Shown in pieces: positions 1 through 7,714 of a DNA stretch of 64,000 nucleotides. How positions within the stretch are numbered: the first letter of the stretch is position 1; each line of letters starts with the position of its first letter. This stretch comes from Paenibacillus sp. LHD-117 (GTDB lineage: Bacteria; Bacillota; Bacilli; Paenibacillales; Paenibacillaceae). Position numbers and translations under genes: made by a program. The DNA is taken from assembly GCF_030929555.1 (NCBI RefSeq), contig NZ_JAVFVT010000001.1:248001-312000 (forward strand). The letters run 5' to 3'. Under the pieces are notes generated by a model. The model was not told the origin of the DNA. It saw only the letters and a program-made list of their open reading frames with translations, and made no database searches.

Positions 1-2058
1 TTGTCGCCGCGCGAAGGGGCCGAAGCGATTAACCGGATTCAGCAATATGCGGTTGAGCAGACGAGACTGGGCATTCCGATCTTGTTCGGAGAGGAATGCT
101 CCCACGGCCACATGGCCATCGGCGGAACGGTATTTCCCGTTCCGCTTGCAATGGGCAGCAGCTGGAACACGCCGCTGTTCCGGCAAGTATGCCGCGCGAT
201 CGCGGCGGAGACGCGGGCCCAAGGGGGAACGGCGACTTATTCCCCTGTACTCGACGTTGTCCGCGATCCAAGATGGGGACGGACGGAAGAGACGTTCGGA
301 GAAGATCCGTATCTCATCAGCGAGATGGTCGTTGCGGCAGTCGAAGGCTTGCAAGGTGAATCCATCGCGGCCGAAGATGCGATTATCGCCACGCTGAAAC
401 ATTTCGCCGGATACGGCGGTTCGGAGGGCGGCCGCAATGCCGCTCCCGCCCGCATCGGAGCAAGGGAGCTGCTGGAGAAGGATCTGCTCCCGTTCGAGAA
501 AGCGGTGCAAGCAGGCGCGCTGTCGATTATGACGGCTTATAACGAAATTGACGGCGTGCCATGCACGTCGAATCATGAGCTGCTGACCCGCACGCTCAGG
601 GAGCAATGGGGCTTCGACGGATTTGTCATAACCGATTGCGGCGCGATCAACATGCTCTGCGGCGGACATCAAGTGGTGGATAGCGAAGAGGATGCGGCAT
701 GTGCGGCTCTGCTCGCGGGCGTCGATATGGAAATGTCGGGCGACAGCTTCGGCAAGCATCTGCTGCAAGCCGTTCAGAACAATAAAGTAACGATGAACGA
801 TATCGATCTCGCGGTTCATCGCATATTGCGACTCAAGTTCGAGCTGGGCTTATTCGAGCGTCCGTATGCCGATCCAGACCGTGCAGCTACGATTATCGGC
901 CAAGAAAGCCACATCAAGCTGGCGAAGCAAATCACGCAAGAAAGCCTAATTCTGCTCAAAAACCGCGACGAGGTACTGCCGCTGTCGAAGGTTCTCGGCA
1001 AAATCGCGGTTATCGGTCCCAATGCGAACAACATCTACAACCAACTGGGCGATTATACCTCTCCGCAGCAGCGTGGAAGTATCGCGACGGTACTGGACGG
1101 AATCAAGAGCAAATGCATTGGCCAAAGCGAGATCATGTATGCGCCGGGCTGCCGCGTCAAAGATCCGTCGACGGAAGGATTCGATTCCGCGATTCAAATC
1201 GCGCAAGCTGCGGATGTTATCGTTGCCGTGGTAGGCGGCTCCAGCGCACGGGACTTCGGCGAAGGCACGATCGACCTGAAGACGGGTGCCGCGATTATTA
1301 CCGATCAGTCCGTCCTCAGCGACATGGACTGCGGGGAAGGCTTCGACAGAGCAGAGCTCGGACTGTCGGGCGTACAATTGGAATTGCTGAAGGAGCTTCA
1401 TAAGACGGGCAAGCGGCTTATTGTCGTCTATATTAACGGTCGTCCGATCGTTGAGCCATGGATCGACGAGCATGCCGATGCGATTGTGGAGGCTTGGTAT
1501 CCTGGTCAGGAGGGCGGAAATGCCATTGCAGACGTACTGTTTGGCGATTGCAACCCGTCCGGCAGACTTACGATCTCCATTCCGAAACATGCCGGACAGC
1601 TTCCGATTTATTACAATACGAAGCGGACCAGAGGCAAGCGGTATGTAGAGACGGACTTGCAGCCGAGATATCCGTTCGGATATGGACTCAGCTATACAAC
1701 ATTCCGGTATGACGGCATTGTGTTAAGCCAATCGGAAATTCGGCCAGACGAGAGCTGCGTCGTCAGCGTGAACGTGACGAATACCGGCGATAGGGCCGGG
1801 CAGGAAGTTGTGCAGCTCTATGTAACCGATGTCGTGAGCTCCGTCACGAGGCCGGCTTTGGAATTGAAGGGCTTCCAAAAAATTCAATTGGAGCCGGGCG
1901 AATCCGCGACCGTCCAATTCACGATCGCGAAGGAACAGTTGCAATATGTCAGCAAAGACTGCCGCCGAATCGTTGAGCCGGGATTATTCCGCATTCAAGT
2001 CGGCGGCCATGCGGAGTCGCTCACTTGCGCCGACCTGCGCGTGCTGCTGTTCGAATAA
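1..2058 (+). CDS. Glycoside hydrolase family 3 beta-glucosidase/xylosidase-type enzyme (5' end cut by window)
   Basis: GH3 exo-glycosidase removing non-reducing-end beta-linked sugars from oligosaccharides. Visible: the GH3 TIM-barrel motifs GEECSHG, DVVRDPRWGR and LKHFAGYG, then the nucleophile segment GFVITDCGAI with Asp212 (numbered from base 1). The GH3 C-terminal alpha/beta sandwich follows (AVIGPNA, ADVIVAVVGG, EAWYPGQEGG), and a C-terminal fibronectin-III-like domain (PFGYGLSYTTF to the end). The reading frame is open at base 1 and the N-terminal part of the barrel is missing, so the true start lies upstream. No signal peptide can be judged. It sits 26 bp before a GH125 alpha-mannosidase, suggesting cytoplasmic trimming of imported glycans. 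Substrate cannot be fixed from sequence. Confidence 0.93.
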   Translation: MSPREGAEAINRIQQYAVEQTRLGIPILFGEECSHGHMAIGGTVFPVPLAMGSSWNTPLFRQVCRAIAAETRAQGGTATYSPVLDVVRDPRWGRTEETFGEDPYLISEMVVAAVEGLQGESIAAEDAIIATLKHFAGYGGSEGGRNAAPARIGARELLEKDLLPFEKAVQAGALSIMTAYNEIDGVPCTSNHELLTRTLREQWGFDGFVITDCGAINMLCGGHQVVDSEEDAACAALLAGVDMEMSGDSFGKHLLQAVQNNKVTMNDIDLAVHRILRLKFELGLFERPYADPDRAATIIGQESHIKLAKQITQESLILLKNRDEVLPLSKVLGKIAVIGPNANNIYNQLGDYTSPQQRGSIATVLDGIKSKCIGQSEIMYAPGCRVKDPSTEGFDSAIQIAQAADVIVAVVGGSSARDFGEGTIDLKTGAAIITDQSVLSDMDCGEGFDRAELGLSGVQLELLKELHKTGKRLIVVYINGRPIVEPWIDEHADAIVEAWYPGQEGGNAIADVLFGDCNPSGRLTISIPKHAGQLPIYYNTKRTRGKRYVETDLQPRYPFGYGLSYTTFRYDGIVLSQSEIRPDESCVVSVNVTNTGDRAGQEVVQLYVTDVVSSVTRPALELKGFQKIQLEPGESATVQFTIAKEQLQYVSKDCRRIVEPGLFRIQVGGHAESLTCADLRVLLFE

Positions 2059-2084
2059 GTTTGGAGAGAGGATGAACACGCCAT

Positions 2085-3404
2085 ATGAAATCACATCGTT
2101 TGCCTCAAATTGATGTACCAGAACTGAAGCTGCCGGCTTCCATCGTCCAAGCGATGGAGGAAGCGGAGAAGAAGCTTGCCCACCGTCCGAAGCTAAGCCG
2201 GTTGTTCCGGAATTGCTTCCCGAATACGCTGGAGACAACAACGAAGCTGCTTGAGGACGGAACAACATTTGTACTGACGGGCGATATTCCCGCTATGTGG
2301 CTGCGGGACTCCGTAGAGCAAGTGTTCCATTACGTACCGTTCGCCAAGGATGACGCTGAGCTGCAGCGCATTCTGGAGGGCGTTATTAAGCGCCATATGT
2401 TCTATATCGGCATCGATCCTTATGCGAACGCCTTTAATGAAACGGCGAACGACTGGCATTGGAACGCCGCGGATGAAACGGATAGCTCGCCATGGGTATG
2501 GGAGCGAAAGTTCGAGCTCGACTCGATGTGCTTCTCCTTCCGTCTTGCTTATCATTATTGGAAGGAAACGGGCCGTACAGGCGTATTTAATGAACAATTC
2601 AAAGCGGCATTGCTGGCGATGCTGGACGTATGGGAGATCGAGCAGCAGCATGCCGAACGTTCGACGTACCGGTTCCAGCGTCATAACGGCATCATGATCG
2701 ACACGCTGCGGAGACAGGGACGCGGAATGCCTGTCAATGAGACCGGCATGATCTGGTCGGGCTTCCGTCCAAGCGACGATGCATGCGATTTTCACTTCAA
2801 CATCCCGTCCAATATGTTCGCGGCTGTCACGCTGCGCGATATGGGAGAAGTTGTCCGTTACGTATTCCGGGACGAGAAGCTTGCGGTCCGCATGGCCACG
2901 ATGGAGGAAGAGATCCGTCATGCCATCGAATTGTACGGCATTGTCGAACATCCGAAGTATGGTCGTATATATGCCTTCGAGACGGACGGCTTCGGCAATC
3001 ATGTCTTGATGGACGACGCCGGAACGCCTAGCTTGATGTCGGCTCCATATATCGGTTTTGTAGATGCGGAAGACCCGATTTATCTGAACACACGAGCCTT
3101 TATATTGAGCGAGGATAATCCTTATTACTACAAGGGCGACAACCTTAGCGGCATCGGCAGCCCTCATACGCCGCCGGACTTCGTATGGCATCTGGCTTAT
3201 TCCATGCAAGGATTGACTGCGACGGACCCGGACGAGATTAGGGAAATGATCGACATTATGGAAGCGACGGATGCCGATACCGGCTACATGCACGAAGGTT
3301 TCCACATGGACGATCCCGCCAATTTCACGAGAGATTGGTTCGCATGGTCGAACAGCCAATTCGCTCATTTGGTCTGGAAAGCTTTGAAACAAGGCATTAT
3401 ATGA
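2085..3404 (+). CDS. Glycoside hydrolase family 125 exo-alpha-1,6-mannosidase
   Basis: 439 residues, typical GH125 (former DUF1237) length. GH125 enzymes are metal-independent inverting exo-alpha-1,6-mannosidases with an (alpha/alpha)6 barrel. Family segments seen: FVLTGDIPAMWLRDS near residue 65, ANAFNETAND, WERKFELDSMCF, GMIWSGFRPSDDAC, and SPHTPPDFVWHLAYSMQGLT near the C terminus. No signal peptide, so it acts inside the cell. It follows the GH3 gene by 26 bp and is followed by mannose-6-phosphate isomerase-like and ROK kinase genes, a logical route from mannosides to fructose-6-phosphate. The stop codon abuts the end of an IS200/IS605-like remnant, which separates it from the next gene. 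Confidence 0.93.
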   Translation: MKSHRLPQIDVPELKLPASIVQAMEEAEKKLAHRPKLSRLFRNCFPNTLETTTKLLEDGTTFVLTGDIPAMWLRDSVEQVFHYVPFAKDDAELQRILEGVIKRHMFYIGIDPYANAFNETANDWHWNAADETDSSPWVWERKFELDSMCFSFRLAYHYWKETGRTGVFNEQFKAALLAMLDVWEIEQQHAERSTYRFQRHNGIMIDTLRRQGRGMPVNETGMIWSGFRPSDDACDFHFNIPSNMFAAVTLRDMGEVVRYVFRDEKLAVRMATMEEEIRHAIELYGIVEHPKYGRIYAFETDGFGNHVLMDDAGTPSLMSAPYIGFVDAEDPIYLNTRAFILSEDNPYYYKGDNLSGIGSPHTPPDFVWHLAYSMQGLTATDPDEIREMIDIMEATDADTGYMHEGFHMDDPANFTRDWFAWSNSQFAHLVWKALKQGII

Positions 3405-3810
3405 ATACTCCCACCACTTATTTGAGCTAACGCTCCGATTGAAGTGGGGGTTTCTGATGTATCAATTTGACCGAAATCAAACTGCTTAACACCAGTGGAG
3501 CTGACACATTGACGGACTGGTTACCGTCCAGCCCCTCTATCCCATTGGAAATTCCTTTGGGAATACGTTTGCGCTGGGAGGTAGATTCCTACGAATCTCA
3601 AGCGCATTGGTGGCTTGAACATTTTACGTAGCAGAGCCAAGTAGTACCTGCTACAACCGCATATGTTCAGTTATCAAAGAACATGTGTTCTTGTTCAAAT
3701 CTTAACACATTTTTATTTCCGAAGCCATTCACTTTTTGGGTTGATTCAGGAAGAGCCGATTCACCTCACCACTTATAGAAGTGGGAGTCCTCTCGACTGA
3801 AACTGATAGA
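3404..3810 (-). mobile_element. tnpB-less IS200/IS605-like remnant with candidate omega-RNA region
   Basis: No gene fits between 3405 and 3927. The stretch is bounded by two related hairpins. At 3410-3450 CCACTT pairs with AAGTGG around a long loop. At 3769-3784 CCACTT and AAGTGG form a short hairpin. Both carry the ACCACTTAT and GAAGTGGG words seen in subterminal hairpins of IS200/IS605-family ends. Read on the minus strand, 3700 to 3460 is compact and stem-rich (for example ATTCGTAGGAAT and GGACGGTAACCAGTCC) and precedes the GAAGTGG-type right end, as omega-RNA does in tnpB-carrying elements. No transposase or TnpB frame survives. The alternative is a family-related MITE. Assignment rests on recalled end motifs, so confidence is moderate. 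Confidence 0.5.
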
Positions 3811-3821
3811 ATTCATAGCAA

Positions 3822-3846
3822 GGCCACCTGACAGGGTGGCCCTTTT
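3822..3846 (+). terminator. Rho-independent terminator
   Basis: GGCCACC (3822-3828) and GGTGGCC (3835-3841) form a 7-bp GC stem with a 6-base loop, followed by TTTTC. It ends transcription coming from the GH3-GH125 side before the isomerase-like gene. Confidence 0.75.
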
Positions 3847-3927
3847 CTTCAAACGTTCGGCAGCGATTCATTAAGCATATGCTTACGAAGCCATGTTTGC
3901 TTCGCAAACATTTGAGGAGGAATTATC

Positions 3928-5709
3928 ATGTTTAATAAATATCCGATCAATCCGGTACGGCAACTGTTCCCGGAACATCCCCTTTCCAAAGGCTACGAGG
4001 CCTTGACGGAGCAAATCTTAGCGAGCTTGGACGAGAAAGCGGGATCTCCCGCCCTTATTATCGTGGACGGCACACACGGCGCTGACTTCCAGTCTTTTGT
4101 GCGGACTGCCGCTGCTGCGATCGAGAAGCAAGGCTGGAGCCTTAACGTCCAAAGCACGGCAGGTTACTTAAAATCCGGCGAAACGCTGCGTGAGCAGTTC
4201 GAACGCAACATAACGGACAACCGGGCAATCGGTTACGTGACGGAAGCGGGAATCGAGTCGTTTTTCGATTCGGACGCAAGAGCTTCGGTGTCCAGCCGAT
4301 TGGAAAGCCTAAGCGGGAAGACTGCCTCCATCGTGTTCGGCCCCGGCGCCTATTGGCTCGCGGGAGAACGGAGCAGCGCCTTTTTCTATCTGGATGTTTC
4401 CAGGGAATATCAGCAAGTTCAGCACAAGAAGCAGCTGCTGAGTTTCGGAATGTCGTGGAACCGCGATTCCGTCGAAAAGTACAAAATCAGCTATTTCGTG
4501 GAATGGCCGATTCTGGAAAACTATCGCAAACGCATCTTCCAAAATATCGGCCTCTATGTGGACATGAACAAGCCGGAACAACCCGTATTCGCAAACATCG
4601 CCGATATGGCGGCGATGATCCGGAGCGTGGCCCAAGGCCCGCTTCGCGTCAAACCGTTTTTTGCACCTGGGATTTGGGGCGGACAATATTTGAAAGACAT
4701 GGCCGACCTTCCAAAGGAATGGGTGAACTGCGCATGGGGCTTCGAGCCGATCGCGCCGGAAAATTCCATTCTGATCGGGTGCGGCGGCGACGTGATCGAA
4801 GTGCCCTTCCTGATCGTTATGGCCCTTGAACATATGGCCATTATGGGCGAACGTCCGGTGTCCCTGTTCGGAGACTATTTCCCTGTCCGGTTCGATTACC
4901 TGGATACGATGGATGGCGACAATCTGTCCTGTCAAGTGCATCCGAAGCAGGAATACGTGCGCGAACACTTTAACGAGTTTATGACGCAGCAAGAATCCTA
5001 TTACATTATGGAACGGCAAAACGATGCCAAGGTTTACCTCGGATTTACGGAAGGTACGGAGAAAGAAGTTTTCGAAGACGCTGTCATACAAGCGCAAGAA
5101 ACGGGCGTGCCGATGAAGTTCACCGAATACGTCAATGAGTTCGACGCGAACAAGGGGGATCTATTCCTCATTCCGCCGGGAACCGTCCATTGTTCGGGCA
5201 TCGATAATCTCGTGCTTGAAGTCTCCTCTACAACCTGGTGGTTTACGTTCAAGCTATACGATTATTTGCGCAAGGATCTCGATGGTAAGCCTCGTCCGAT
5301 CAACGCGGATCATGGCTTCCGCAATATCGATTATGACAAAACGACGTCATGGGTGAAGGAAAACCTTATTCCCGAGCCGCGGCTGCTGCAGAGCCAAGGC
5401 GGCAACGAGGAATATTTGCTGGGCCAGCGCGACGATTTGCTGTTCTACGTAGGGCGAATCCATTTGCAGACGGAATGGCGGGATCATACGAACGGCGAGT
5501 TCGTCATGTTCAATCTCGTGGAGGGAGAGAGCGTGCGCATCGTATCCTTGGCGGATGAATCGGTATACGTCGACTTGAATTACGCCGAATCCTATATCTT
5601 GCCATCCGTGTTCGGGGAATATAAGCTCGTAAACCGGACGAAACAGCCGTGCAAGCTGATCAAAGCGGGAGTTTCCCCGGAATGGAACGTGAGTCTGCTT
5701 GAGCGCTGA
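3928..5709 (+). CDS. Class I mannose-6-phosphate isomerase-like protein with N-terminal extension
   Basis: 593 residues, much longer than a standard type I phosphomannose isomerase. The C-terminal half carries the cupin signatures: FFAPGIWGGQYL near residue 245, SCQVHPKQEYVREHF near 332 (metal-binding Gln and His), and LFLIPPGTVHCSGI near 412. The N-terminal ~200 residues start with a nucleotide-kinase-like segment (ALIIVDGTHGADFQSFV) but lack a clear P-loop, so their role is unknown. The RBS GAGGAGG lies just before ATG 3928. It overlaps the ROK kinase gene by 11 bp, implying translational coupling, and probably interconverts mannose-6-P and fructose-6-P or a similar pair. Confidence 0.85.
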   Translation: MFNKYPINPVRQLFPEHPLSKGYEALTEQILASLDEKAGSPALIIVDGTHGADFQSFVRTAAAAIEKQGWSLNVQSTAGYLKSGETLREQFERNITDNRAIGYVTEAGIESFFDSDARASVSSRLESLSGKTASIVFGPGAYWLAGERSSAFFYLDVSREYQQVQHKKQLLSFGMSWNRDSVEKYKISYFVEWPILENYRKRIFQNIGLYVDMNKPEQPVFANIADMAAMIRSVAQGPLRVKPFFAPGIWGGQYLKDMADLPKEWVNCAWGFEPIAPENSILIGCGGDVIEVPFLIVMALEHMAIMGERPVSLFGDYFPVRFDYLDTMDGDNLSCQVHPKQEYVREHFNEFMTQQESYYIMERQNDAKVYLGFTEGTEKEVFEDAVIQAQETGVPMKFTEYVNEFDANKGDLFLIPPGTVHCSGIDNLVLEVSSTTWWFTFKLYDYLRKDLDGKPRPINADHGFRNIDYDKTTSWVKENLIPEPRLLQSQGGNEEYLLGQRDDLLFYVGRIHLQTEWRDHTNGEFVMFNLVEGESVRIVSLADESVYVDLNYAESYILPSVFGEYKLVNRTKQPCKLIKAGVSPEWNVSLLER

Positions 5710-6631
5710 TCTCGTATTTGCGCTGGATGTAGGCGGAACCTATGTCAAAGGATGCGTCGTGGCACGCGGGGAAGTATTGGAAGGTACCGTCTCCCAGTAT
5801 GCCGCGGGCGCCAAGGATTCGGAGGAAGCCATTATCGGCGGACTCTCGGACATCCTCCGCGACCTGCTTGAGCAATACAAGCGGCACCCGAATGCCGAAA
5901 CGGTTGGAGTCATCGGCATCGGCATGTCTTTCCCCGGGCCGTTCGATTACGAGCGCGGCATATGCTGGATTCGCGGGCTGGATAAATTTGAATCGCTATA
6001 CGGTGTGAACGTGAAGGAGAAGCTTCTGCAGTCGTTGCAGGCAAGCGGCTTCGGAGGTTCGCCTGAAAGCTTGGACATTCGATTCCAAAACGACGGCAGG
6101 TTGTTCGGTTTGGGCGCCGGCAAGAAGTATCCGGATGAGCGCCTATTGGCTATTACGCTAGGTACCGGAATCGGCTCGGCGTTTATCGAACGCGGAGCTC
6201 TTGTCACCGAAGGCGATCGCGTGCCTGCGGAGGGCTACTTGTACTGCTTGCCGTATCAAGGAGCCGTCGCTGATGAATGTTTCTCGAGGCGCGGTATTCT
6301 GGGGTTATTCCGCGATGCCGGCTGTCTCCATGACGGCATGGATGTCAAGGAGCTCGCGGAGCTTGCCCGGAAAGGCGGCGTTCGAGAGAAAGAGCTGTTC
6401 GCGAAATTCGGGGAAGAGCTGGGGCAGTTCCTACTGCCATTCCTGACGGACTTTAAGGCCGACCGCCTTATAATCGGAGGCCAGATTGCCAAAAGCATCG
6501 ATTTGTTCGGGGAAGGCCTTCATCGGCATCTGACGCCAAGCGGCATCCGGATCGAATCGTTGGGCAATGCGCTGTACCATACGTTTATTGGAGCGTCCTG
6601 TTTGTTCAATTCTAAGAGTTTAAAAGGATAA
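5699..6631 (+). CDS. ROK-family sugar kinase-like protein
   Basis: 310 residues. Starts with TTG at 5699 inside the end of the isomerase-like gene. Shows the ASKHA phosphate-1 loop FALDVGGTYVKGCVV near residue 6, FPGPFDYERG near 80, the Asp-containing QNDGRLFGLGA near 130, and TLGTGIGSAFI (phosphate-2) near 152. The zinc-binding CxCGxxGC element and the ExGH motif of classical ROK glucokinases and regulators are absent; the segment around YLYCLPYQGAVADECFS replaces them. No DNA-binding domain, so a kinase rather than a repressor. Phosphorylation of a released hexose such as mannose is inferred from the neighbours. Confidence 0.85.
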   Translation: MSADLVFALDVGGTYVKGCVVARGEVLEGTVSQYAAGAKDSEEAIIGGLSDILRDLLEQYKRHPNAETVGVIGIGMSFPGPFDYERGICWIRGLDKFESLYGVNVKEKLLQSLQASGFGGSPESLDIRFQNDGRLFGLGAGKKYPDERLLAITLGTGIGSAFIERGALVTEGDRVPAEGYLYCLPYQGAVADECFSRRGILGLFRDAGCLHDGMDVKELAELARKGGVREKELFAKFGEELGQFLLPFLTDFKADRLIIGGQIAKSIDLFGEGLHRHLTPSGIRIESLGNALYHTFIGASCLFNSKSLKG

Positions 6632-6644
6632 ACGATCATTCCGC

Positions 6645-6678
6645 GAAGGATGCTGCCGAGGCAGTATCCTTCTTCCTG
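6645..6678 (+). terminator. Terminator after the ROK kinase gene
   Basis: GAAGGAT-CTGCC pairs with GGCAG-ATCCTTC across 6645-6671 with a 2-base loop region, followed by a T-rich run. It lies between the convergent ROK and AraC genes and could serve both. Confidence 0.7.
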
Positions 6679-6729
6679 TTATTCGTGCAAGGATTGAATT
6701 CGCCGGAGCGGCCGATCATGCATATTTTT

Positions 6730-7581
6730 TCATCGGGAATAAAGCTTCCGGAAGGTTAGAGGCGTCAACCCTGTATGACGTTTGAAGCGGCTTGAGAAGT
6801 ACGGCGCATAACGGAAGCCGACCTGCTCGCCGATCCGGGATACCGGCCATTCGGTTTTGATCAGCAGCAACTTGGCCTGCTCGAGCCGATATTGAAGCAA
6901 ATAATCCATTGGTGTACAGCGGTAGATCTCCTTCATGCACCGCACAATATAATTCGGATGAAAATGGAGGGCATCTGACAGCGTTTCATTTGTAATATCC
7001 TGCTGAAAATGCTGGCGCAAATAGGCCTCCGTCTGCTCCGCCAGCCTCATAACCGAACTAGGCGTAGCGTTCTCCGACCGTTCATCCTCGAGCAATTGAA
7101 TCAGATCGATGAACCGTTGCTGCTCTTTCCAGTAGGCTGTGGAACCATTCGCGCTAGCTTGATCGTGCATGAGGCTGAGTAAATGCAATACGCTCTCGAA
7201 CTGTCGCGGCGTCGAGTGCTGCGGGACTTTGAGGCGATAGGGATTCGCCCATGCGTGCCGAATCGGCAGCGTATTATGGGACTCGCTTAGCTCGTGATAA
7301 GTACCCTGATATTCAAAATGGATCCAATAGAAGACGGTTTTCTCGCTGCAAGGGGAAGTGGAATAATGATAGCGGTCGGGATGCAGCAGCAGCGATTGCC
7401 CGGGGCCAACGCTCCAATGCTTCTCGTCCTCGCCCATGAAGAGCGTACCTTGTATAACGAAGAGAAGATCGAATATGCCGATGTTTCTTCGATTCGGATG
7501 CTGCTGTCCAGGTTCATAGCAGGTTTGTCCAATCGTAATATAATACGGCAACGGCGGCAGTTCGAACAGGATGTTGTTCAT
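6730..7581 (-). CDS. AraC-family transcriptional regulator
   Basis: 283 residues. The N-terminal ~150 residues form a cupin-type sensor (IFDLLFVIQGTLFMGEDEKHWSVGPGQ). The C-terminal ~100 residues hold two helix-turn-helix motifs: ITNETLSDALHFHPNYIVRCMKEIYRCTPMDYL and PVSRIGEQVGFRYAPYFSSRFKRHTGLTP. Start ATG is preceded on the minus strand by GAGGGG. It is divergent from the GH127 gene across a ~130-bp AT-rich intergenic space and is the obvious candidate activator of it. The ligand is unknown. Confidence 0.92.
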   Translation of the reverse strand: MNNILFELPPLPYYITIGQTCYEPGQQHPNRRNIGIFDLLFVIQGTLFMGEDEKHWSVGPGQSLLLHPDRYHYSTSPCSEKTVFYWIHFEYQGTYHELSESHNTLPIRHAWANPYRLKVPQHSTPRQFESVLHLLSLMHDQASANGSTAYWKEQQRFIDLIQLLEDERSENATPSSVMRLAEQTEAYLRQHFQQDITNETLSDALHFHPNYIVRCMKEIYRCTPMDYLLQYRLEQAKLLLIKTEWPVSRIGEQVGFRYAPYFSSRFKRHTGLTPLTFRKLYSR

Positions 7582-7714
7582 CTTTATCCCCTCTTGAAGG
7601 TTGTGTTAAATCGGATAAGAAAATGGTTGAATTCGTTCATAGAAATATACTAAATACAAGGATAAACTGATTGGAGTAAACAATCAAATATTGTATATTG
7701 GAGCGATGTTAATC

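Noticed and set aside
2193..3392. 399-codon minus-strand frame over the GH125 gene
   Set aside because: Antisense to a gene with clear family motifs; no RBS or domain support.
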